DNA of 64,000 nucleotides, taken from contig JADKFV010000004.1 of the NCBI GenBank assembly GCA_016717325.1, positions 124,001-188,000 on the forward strand. The letters run 5' to 3'. Positions 57,707-64,000 of this stretch are shown here, piece by piece. The stretch's first letter is position 1. Every line of letters begins with the position of its first letter. The translations under genes and the position numbers were made by a program. Below the pieces are notes generated by a model, which was given only the letters and a program-made list of their open reading frames with translations, was not told where the DNA came from and did not search any database. This stretch comes from Bacteroidota bacterium (GTDB lineage: Bacteria; Bacteroidota; Bacteroidia; AKYH767-A; OLB10).

Positions 57707-58969
57707 CTACGCCAACATAGCAGCAGGGTTTTCCATCAGCAATTTAAAAGTTTGTAAGAACTTGCTTCCCACTACACCATCTACCACACGGTGGTCGCAA
57801 CTAAGCGTTACACGCATTACGTTGCCGGGCACTACTGCATTGTTTTTTACAACAGGCACTTGTTTTATTGCTCCTATTGCAAGTATGCAGGCATCGGGAG
57901 TGTTGATGATGGCTGTAAATTCTTCAATGTCGAACATACCTAAATTCGAAATAGTAAATGTGTTGCCTTCCCAATCGGCAGGTTGCAATTTTTTATCGCG
58001 GGCGCGTTGCGCAAAATCTTTCACTTCAACATTTATTTGCGATAACGATTTGCCATCGGCAAAGCGCACAACAGGCACCAACAAGCCATCTTCAACAGCC
58101 ACAGCCACGCCAATATGTATGTGTGAATTTTGGCGTATGACATCGCCCAACCACGATGAGTTAACTGCCGGGTGTTGGCGTAATGAAAGCGATACAGCCT
58201 TTATAACCATATCGTTGTACGATATTTTTAACCCTGTCACCTCATTTATATTTGTGCGTGCTTGTATGGCGGCATCCATATCAATATCCATAGTGAGATA
58301 AAAATGCGGTGCTGTATTTTTGCTTTCGCTCAATCTGCGTGCTATGGTTTTACGCATTTGCGAAACAGCAACATCGGTAAATTGCTCTTTGCCAACTGTG
58401 CCAGTATACGCAGGTGCAGCGGCACGGGCAAGAGCCGGGTTATAAGTTTCAATATCGCGTTTTACTATGCGGCCTCCATCGCCACTGCCATGCATTGTGT
58501 TAACATCAATTCCCTTTTCGTGTGCAAGTTTTTTTGCCAGGGGCGATGCTTTTATACGTCCGTCACCATTCGATGAATATTCTACAACAGCAGGCGCTGG
58601 TTGTGTTACAACCGGTATAGGTAATGGTGCAGCAGTTGCGGGTGTGGGTGCAGCTTTCACTTCTGCTGTGACAGCAGGTGCGGTTGCTTCTTTAGGTTTT
58701 TCATTTGACAACAATGCCGAAAAATCTTCGCCCGGTTTTCCAAGAATAGCAAGTAGTCCATCAACTGCAACTGCTTTACCTTCTTCAACACCAATGTAAA
58801 GTAATGTTCCGTTGCTGTATGATTCAAATTCCATTGTAGCTTTGTCGGTTTCTATTTCGGCAACAAGCTCGCCCGACTTTACCGTATCGCCAATTTTTTT
58901 GTGCCACTTTGCTACCACACCTTCTGTCATGGTATCGCTCATTTTGGGCATTCGTACTATTTCTGCCAT
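57707..58969 (-). CDS. pdhC: Pyruvate dehydrogenase E2, dihydrolipoamide acetyltransferase
   Basis: 420 residues. The N-terminal lipoyl domain carries the modified Lys in EIETDKATMEFES (about residue 44); an Ala/Pro linker follows (about 95-135), then the peripheral-subunit binding domain (RIKASPLAKKLAHEKGID...GRIVKRDIE), and the acyltransferase domain with the catalytic SCDHRVVDG near residue 393. It forms the core of the pyruvate dehydrogenase complex, making acetyl-CoA. It follows pdhA on the same strand. The E1 beta gene is not adjacent, a common layout in this phylum. Confidence 0.95.
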   Translation of the reverse strand: MAEIVRMPKMSDTMTEGVVAKWHKKIGDTVKSGELVAEIETDKATMEFESYSNGTLLYIGVEEGKAVAVDGLLAILGKPGEDFSALLSNEKPKEATAPAVTAEVKAAPTPATAAPLPIPVVTQPAPAVVEYSSNGDGRIKASPLAKKLAHEKGIDVNTMHGSGDGGRIVKRDIETYNPALARAAAPAYTGTVGKEQFTDVAVSQMRKTIARRLSESKNTAPHFYLTMDIDMDAAIQARTNINEVTGLKISYNDMVIKAVSLSLRQHPAVNSSWLGDVIRQNSHIHIGVAVAVEDGLLVPVVRFADGKSLSQINVEVKDFAQRARDKKLQPADWEGNTFTISNLGMFDIEEFTAIINTPDACILAIGAIKQVPVVKNNAVVPGNVMRVTLSCDHRVVDGVVGSKFLQTFKLLMENPAAMLA

Positions 58970-58977
58970 TCCTTTTT

Positions 58978-59110
58978 TTATTTTAGTAGTGAGTATTTTA
59001 GTAGTGAGTATTGAGATTTTTTGTAGTGAGTATCTTAGTATTGAGTATTGAGATTTTTAGTAGTGAGTAGTGAGAAAAGAGTATTGAGTAGTGAGATTTT
59101 TAGTAGTGAG
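58978..59110. repeat. Word-like repeats between pdhA and pdhC, part 1
   Basis: About ten imperfect repeats of tagtagtgagtattgagattttt and shorter cuts of it. Non-coding, no hairpin. It lies just upstream of the pdhC start. Confidence 0.85.
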
Positions 59111-59282
59111 ATTTTTTGCATTGATAATTACTATTTTTTCAGTATATATTATTCTATTATTTATTGATTGATTGCTACATTTCTGCAACCTTTACTTTTT
59201 AATATTTAATGTGAATGAGTGAAATTTTAAAAAAAATCCTGAATCAAATTTTTCTATTCCATAGAAATCATTTTCCATTTTC

Positions 59283-59405
59283 AAAAATCAAATAATGTTT
59301 TCTTATTTTCAATTCTTAATCTTCAATTTTTAATTCACCATTCCCAATTATCAATTCCCTATTCCCCATTCACATTCCCCATTCACAATTCACCATTCAC
59401 AATTA
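59283..59405. repeat. Word-like repeats between pdhA and pdhC, part 2
   Basis: Reiterated phrases of the caattcaccattcacaattc / ccctattccccattc kind, a different word set from the adjacent repeat at 58978. Directly after the pdhA stop codon on the minus strand. The space between (59111-59282) is AT-rich without features. Confidence 0.85.
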
Positions 59406-60452
59406 CTAATTTTCAACAATGTATGGATAGTCATCTTGCATATACACATCTTTGTAAAGCTCGCTGGCATCGGGGTATGGAGAGGCTTCGGCAAATTGCA
59501 CACTATCTTCCACTACATCGTTCACACGTAAATTTATTGCATCAATATCTTCTTGCGATGCCCATTTATTATCGAGCAAGGTTTTCAACACTTTTTCGAT
59601 TGGGTCTTGTGCTTTGTACGATTCTACTTCTTCTTTGGTACGGTACTTTGCCGGGTCGCTCATGCTATGGCCTTTGTAGCGATACGTTTCCATTTCCAAT
59701 AAATATGGGCCGTTGCCGGCACGTGCATGCTTCACTGCAATATCCAAAGCATTATGCACCGCTTCCACAGTCATACCATCAACACTGGCACTTGGCATAT
59801 CGTAACTGAGGCCAATTTTTTGCAAATCGGTAACGTTACTTGTGCGTGAAACCGATGTGCCCATTGCATAATTATTATTTTCGATAATAAATATCACAGG
59901 CAATTTCCAAAGCATGGCCATGTTGAAAGCCTCGTGCAATGCCCCTTGTCGGGTAGCACCATCGCCCATCGAGCACAGGCAAACATTATCGGTACCTTTA
60001 TATTTTTCGGCAAAAGCAATTCCGGCACCAAGCGGTATTTGTCCGCCCACAATGCCATGCCCGCCATAAAAATTATTTGCTGAATCAAACATATGCATAC
60101 TGCCACCTTTGCCTTTGCTGCATCCTGTAGCTTTGGCATATAATTCTGCCATCACAGCTCGTGCCGAAGTGCCCTTGCCCAACGCATGTGCATGGTCGCG
60201 ATAGGCTGTAATCCAGGCATCGGCATGGCGAGTGGCACTCATTGCTCCGGCCACCACAGCTTCTTGCCCAATGTATAAATGACAAAAGCCCTTTATTTTT
60301 TGCTGACCATATAGTTGCCCGGCACGCTCTTCGAACCTGCGCATAAGCAACATGTCTTCATACCATTTTAAATATTGCTCTTTCGAAAAAGCTGTTACTT
60401 CTTTAGCCACACCATTCGTGGGTGTATCGGTCTTTACTTTTGTTGATGCCAT
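59406..60452 (-). CDS. pdhA: Pyruvate dehydrogenase E1 component, alpha subunit
   Basis: 348 residues. The thiamine-diphosphate motif is GDGATRQGALHEAFNMA...IIENNNYAMGTS (about residues 173-205). YRDHAHALGKGTSARAVMAEL and the GSMHMFDSANNFYGGHGIVG loop are complete, as is the phosphorylation-loop-like YRYKGHSMSDPAKYRT. It decarboxylates pyruvate with E1 beta (not in the window) and passes the acetyl group to E2, encoded next on the same strand. Confidence 0.96.
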   Translation of the reverse strand: MASTKVKTDTPTNGVAKEVTAFSKEQYLKWYEDMLLMRRFEERAGQLYGQQKIKGFCHLYIGQEAVVAGAMSATRHADAWITAYRDHAHALGKGTSARAVMAELYAKATGCSKGKGGSMHMFDSANNFYGGHGIVGGQIPLGAGIAFAEKYKGTDNVCLCSMGDGATRQGALHEAFNMAMLWKLPVIFIIENNNYAMGTSVSRTSNVTDLQKIGLSYDMPSASVDGMTVEAVHNALDIAVKHARAGNGPYLLEMETYRYKGHSMSDPAKYRTKEEVESYKAQDPIEKVLKTLLDNKWASQEDIDAINLRVNDVVEDSVQFAEASPYPDASELYKDVYMQDDYPYIVEN

Positions 60453-60515
60453 TTTAATATAATTGATTAGGGCAAAAATAGTTTTAATTCGGTAATAATA
60501 AATTCGAATTTGTAA

Positions 60516-61295
60516 TTAGGTTCTTCTGTAGAAACGGAAATTTTTTTGACGGATGCGCGAAGAATTAGTATAATCGGTATCGAAAATTTTTATCAATAAT
60601 AAACCGGCAATAAAACCACCAATATGCGCAGCATAAGCCACACCACCACTTTCACTACCACCAAGTAACCCAAGTCCACTCACTATTTGCAGCACTATCC
60701 AAAACCCCAATGCTATCAAGGCTTTTACCTCGGTAACAAATCGAAACACAAAAACACGTATCATATTATTTGGAAACAAAAGCACATAAGCACCCATCAC
60801 TCCCGATATGGCACCCGATGCACCAAGGCTGGGTATGAGCGTATTTTGTGCCATAAGAAAAGTAGAAAAAACATGACTCAACGAAGCCAACAAACCAACC
60901 AGCATATAGAATATAAAATATTTTGTGTGGCCCAAACGGTTTTCGATATTATCGCCAAAAATAAACAAGTACAACATATTGCCACCAAGGTGAGCCCAAC
61001 CACCATGCATAAAAATACTCGTAATCAAAGTTAGCCACACATGCACTGGAGTAGTTTGCAAACCGGGCAATTGAAAAGTTTGTCCTGTGTTGGGGTCAAC
61101 AATTGTTTCTGCGGCACTTACAATATCGCGCCCGGTAATTATTTCGGCAGGCACACAACTGTATGCATACGTAAATTCGTAATTTTGACCAAAGCCTTGA
61201 AATACCAAAAACACTAAAATATTTAATGCCATTAAAACATAATTCACATACGGTACTAATGTATGTTGGCTGTTATCATCTCCTATTGGTATCAT
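60516..61295 (-). CDS. Rhomboid family intramembrane serine protease
   Basis: ATG at 61295 gives 259 residues (MIPIGDDNSQHTLVPYVNYVL). Rhomboid motifs are intact: the HGGWAHLGGNMLYLFIFGDN segment, nucleophile Ser in LGASGAISGVMGAY, and the catalytic His in AAHIGGFIAGLLL. Six or seven helices; a loop of about 50 residues after the first helix (FGQNYEFTYAYSCVPAEI...) is usual in this family. It cuts membrane proteins within the bilayer. A longer start upstream (61367) adds a non-family segment and is unlikely. Confidence 0.95.
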   Translation of the reverse strand: MIPIGDDNSQHTLVPYVNYVLMALNILVFLVFQGFGQNYEFTYAYSCVPAEIITGRDIVSAAETIVDPNTGQTFQLPGLQTTPVHVWLTLITSIFMHGGWAHLGGNMLYLFIFGDNIENRLGHTKYFIFYMLVGLLASLSHVFSTFLMAQNTLIPSLGASGAISGVMGAYVLLFPNNMIRVFVFRFVTEVKALIALGFWIVLQIVSGLGLLGGSESGGVAYAAHIGGFIAGLLLIKIFDTDYTNSSRIRQKNFRFYRRT

Positions 61296-61600
61296 CGGAA
61301 TTAATTTGTGTAAACATAAAATTAATTTACAAAGTAGTGAAATGTCATGTTTGAAAAGAATTTGCAATCACAAGTTGACAGCCTATATAAAATTTATATT
61401 GCGGCTTCTATAATTTAACTGATGTGTGTGTAACAATATGATGAAAAATAGTGTCGTTATACCGAAACAACTTAGGTTTTGGAAAAACAAGTTATTGAAG
61501 TTGTTCGGCATTACTAAGAGTACGTTATATTTTCATTCGAAAATCTAACTACTCTTAATATATTATTTACTCATTGCATAAACTAAAAAAAATAAAATTG
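61296..61600. other. Intergenic region between divergent genes
   Basis: 305 bp, AT-rich, upstream of both the rhomboid gene and the large secreted protein. No RNA or repeat recognised. Confidence 0.4.
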
Positions 61601-64000
61601 ATGAAACTAAAATATTTTGCCTTGCTGCTATTGATACTAACAATGAAAGTAGAGTTGCATGCACAAGCATTAAAAAGTTTTACACCGGAGCCAAAAAAAT
61701 TTGCCGAGGAAATGAAATCGTTTCTTGAATTGGGAATAAAAAAACAGTCGGACGAAATAATCGATAAATTTTTACCTCTATGGGAAGGAGGGAAATTTAC
61801 TAACGCTCAACAACAATTGATATACGACAATTGTAATATGATGCTTAAAAAACGTTTGAAACCTTCGCCCGATTTTGCAAACTATTTATTGGCATTGTGT
61901 GGCTTTATAGAAAACAACCGCAGTGCAGCAGAATTTACAAACTGGCACAAGGCCATGGAAAAAAGTATGACGCTTAGACCAAGACGTGTGGGCGATTTTA
62001 TTGAAAACTGTTATGTCATTTTTGCCAAAAATAATTTGTATGAATCAAACTCTGTGAGATGGACAACAAGTGGAAGTAATTACTCTTTCGAATTCGATTC
62101 AATTCCAAAATTGGTTTTCGAAAAAGTAAATTTAATATGCTATGCAAAAAATGACAGCAGTTTTGTTTTAAACACAAGTGGTAGCTTTTACCCTTCGCTA
62201 AAATTATGGCGCGGTCAAAATGGGCGTGTAACATGGGAGCGTGCAGGCATGGGTGCCGATGAAGCTTTTTGCGATTTACAAAATTATACCATTGATATGA
62301 CAGGCAGCGACTACATAGCTGATACGGTGACTTTTACATACAAAAAATATTTCGACAAAACGCTTAGCGGTAAACTCTTAGATAAAATACTTGCCAATGC
62401 CGATTCATTGAATGCAACTTATCCTCGCTTTGAAAGTTATACCAAAGATATTTCTATTTCGAATTTAATAGAAGATGTAGAATATAAAGGCGGGTTTGCT
62501 TTGCGAGGAAATAAAATGATAGGTGCCGGTGATGAACTCAATGATGCACAATTAATTTTCAGAAGAAAAGACAAACCATTTTTTGTAGCATCGGCACAAT
62601 CTTTCTTTATAACACCTGAACGTATAGCATCGCAAAGTGCTGCAATCACTATTTACTGGTGGGTCGATTCGTTGCCGGGTGTGGTCGATTCGATAGTACA
62701 TCCGGGAGTAAATTTTAAGTATGTAAGTAAGGATAAAAAAATTACCGTATTACGCGATACGCGAGGTGCACAGCAAAGTCCGTTTTTCGATTCGTATCAC
62801 GATGTAGATTTATATGCCGAAGAAATAACATGGAAAATAAACGATCCCATTATTGATATGGCCATGTCGACAGGCGAAGGCGAAAGCCGAATGCGCATAG
62901 AGTCGGCAAATTATTATAGCCAAAAACGTTTCGAAAAATTGCAGGGAATAAATGAGGAGTCACCATTGTATATGATTAAAAAATTCGCGCGAAAGTATGG
63001 AACCGATTATGTGATGACCGAAGACCTTGCAAAAGAATTGCGCATGCAGCCAAGCGAAGTACGGTCGTTACTTTTATTTTTATCGAACAACGGATTTCTT
63101 TCTTTCGATTTTAAAACCGACCGCGCATACATAAAAGATAAATTATATTATTACCTCGATGCATTTTCAAATGCTACCGATTACGATGGTATAATTATAG
63201 AATCGCAAATTGGAAAATTGCCCAATGCAAGTATCAACTTATTAAATTTTGATTTGAAAATTCGCGGTGTGGCCGGTGCAGTACTCAGCGACTCGAACAA
63301 CACTTTCATGGTTCCTACAAATCAGGAATTGGTGATGAAACAAAATCGCAATTTAGAATTTGGCGGACGATTGCATGCCGGGCGTATCGATTTTTTTGGT
63401 GACGATTTTAAATTCGATTACAGCGAATTTAAAATAAAACTTACCGATGTAGATTCCATGCGTATATCTGTTCCTGCCGATGCACCGAACGAACAAGGCC
63501 GGTATCCGCTTATTGCAGTACAAAATTATTTGAAAGGAATAAATGGAGAAATTATTATCGATTCGCTAAACAATAAATCGGGATTGAAACCTGCATTGGG
63601 ATATCCATTGTTTACCTGCACTTCCAATTCGTATGTGTATTGGGACGATGCTTCGGTATTTGGTGGTGTATATGCACGCGATAAATTTTATTTCAAGGTG
63701 GAACCTTTTGTGATGGACAGTGCGGCAAATCTTACAAAATATAATGTTCGGTTCGAAGGAACATTTGTAAGCAATATTTTTCCCGACTCGAAAGAAGCAC
63801 TTGTAGTGCAACCCGATTACTCGTTAGGATTTACTAAAGAAACTCCGCCCGGAGGACTTGAAGCATACGGAGGCAAAGGAACATTTACAAATAAAATTAC
63901 TCTTAGTAACCGCGGTTTGCAAGGTAGCGGCAGCATCGATTATTTAAGCTCGAAAACACAAAGCGAATCAATATTCTTTTTTCCCGACAGCACAGTTGCG
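61601..64000 (+). CDS. Large secreted protein of unknown function (5' part)
   Basis: ATG at 61601 opens a frame that runs without interruption to the window end, 800 residues so far. A signal peptide is clear (MKLKYFALLLLILTMKVELHAQ). A helical section (about 30-125, FTPEPKKFAEEMKSFLELGI) is followed by long beta-rich stretches with repeated Tyr/Phe strands (FRRKDKPFFVASAQSFFITP, LEFGGRLHAGRIDFFGDDF, FEGTFVSNIFPDS). From the GGRLHAG section on it resembles the long extracytoplasmic proteins of unknown role found across Bacteroidota; I do not recognise a named domain. The C-terminus, and any sorting signal, lies beyond the window. Confidence 0.75.
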   Translation, partial: MKLKYFALLLLILTMKVELHAQALKSFTPEPKKFAEEMKSFLELGIKKQSDEIIDKFLPLWEGGKFTNAQQQLIYDNCNMMLKKRLKPSPDFANYLLALCGFIENNRSAAEFTNWHKAMEKSMTLRPRRVGDFIENCYVIFAKNNLYESNSVRWTTSGSNYSFEFDSIPKLVFEKVNLICYAKNDSSFVLNTSGSFYPSLKLWRGQNGRVTWERAGMGADEAFCDLQNYTIDMTGSDYIADTVTFTYKKYFDKTLSGKLLDKILANADSLNATYPRFESYTKDISISNLIEDVEYKGGFALRGNKMIGAGDELNDAQLIFRRKDKPFFVASAQSFFITPERIASQSAAITIYWWVDSLPGVVDSIVHPGVNFKYVSKDKKITVLRDTRGAQQSPFFDSYHDVDLYAEEITWKINDPIIDMAMSTGEGESRMRIESANYYSQKRFEKLQGINEESPLYMIKKFARKYGTDYVMTEDLAKELRMQPSEVRSLLLFLSNNGFLSFDFKTDRAYIKDKLYYYLDAFSNATDYDGIIIESQIGKLPNASINLLNFDLKIRGVAGAVLSDSNNTFMVPTNQELVMKQNRNLEFGGRLHAGRIDFFGDDFKFDYSEFKIKLTDVDSMRISVPADAPNEQGRYPLIAVQNYLKGINGEIIIDSLNNKSGLKPALGYPLFTCTSNSYVYWDDASVFGGVYARDKFYFKVEPFVMDSAANLTKYNVRFEGTFVSNIFPDSKEALVVQPDYSLGFTKETPPGGLEAYGGKGTFTNKITLSNRGLQGSGSIDYLSSKTQSESIFFFPDSTVA

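Overview
The window looks like a chromosomal contig of a Bacteroidota bacterium, probably in the Chitinophagales/Sphingobacteriales/Saprospirales range; I cannot place it more finely. The evidence is AT-rich DNA, many large secreted proteins with signal peptides and type A C-terminal sorting domains of the type IX secretion system (T9SS), a detached atpD-atpC pair, a pdhA/pdhC pair without pdhB, DUF4468, and TAnnTTTG-type -7 promoter elements. About 20 single-base reading-frame breaks occur, mostly in homopolymers and even in the essential ribosomal gene rplU. This suggests a long-read consensus with residual indel errors rather than mass gene decay.

Layout: 0-4 kb, the 3' end of a luciferase-like flavin monooxygenase, a broken DUF3843-like gene and a REP-associated tyrosine transposase. 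4-10 kb, a VPS10/BNR-repeat secreted protein followed by a cassette (Bro-N remnant, DUF234-type ATPase) closed by a second copy of the VPS10 gene's 3' end. 10-16 kb, a floA/nfeD membrane operon, an FtsX-like permease, a lipoprotein, a WaaE-like glycosyltransferase and isoaspartyl peptidase. 16-25.5 kb, two paralogous giant T9SS proteins closed by a second copy of the peptidase gene's 3' end, then tRNA-Val. 26-29 kb, DUF4468, atpD and atpC. 29-35 kb, small lipoproteins, a leucine-rich-repeat (LRR) gene with two tandem higBA-like toxin-antitoxin cassettes, and an outer-membrane barrel gene with a relE/parE-like cassette; each cassette is closed by another copy of the host gene's 3' end. 35-40.5 kb, T9SS proteins. 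40.5-45.4 kb, rpmA, rplU, a DMT-family exporter, anmK and an acyl-CoA dehydrogenase. 45.4-48.7 kb, Wza- and Wzc-like capsule export proteins. 48.8-57.7 kb, a broken giant T9SS beta-helix protein and a T9SS propeller-like protein. 57.7-61.3 kb, pdhC, pdhA and a rhomboid protease. The window ends inside a large secreted protein of unknown function.

The most interesting pattern is a repeated architecture. At four separate loci (five cassettes) accessory genes sit directly after an intact host gene and are followed by a second, 5'-truncated copy of that gene's last 87-303 bp. At two loci nearly all differences between the copies are synonymous, so the extra end came from a functional homologue and is not a decaying in-place duplicate. 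No integrase or transposase lies inside any cassette. This resembles integration elements that regenerate the 3' end of their target gene (as phage 21 and e14 do in E. coli icd), or single-crossover capture of DNA from related strains.
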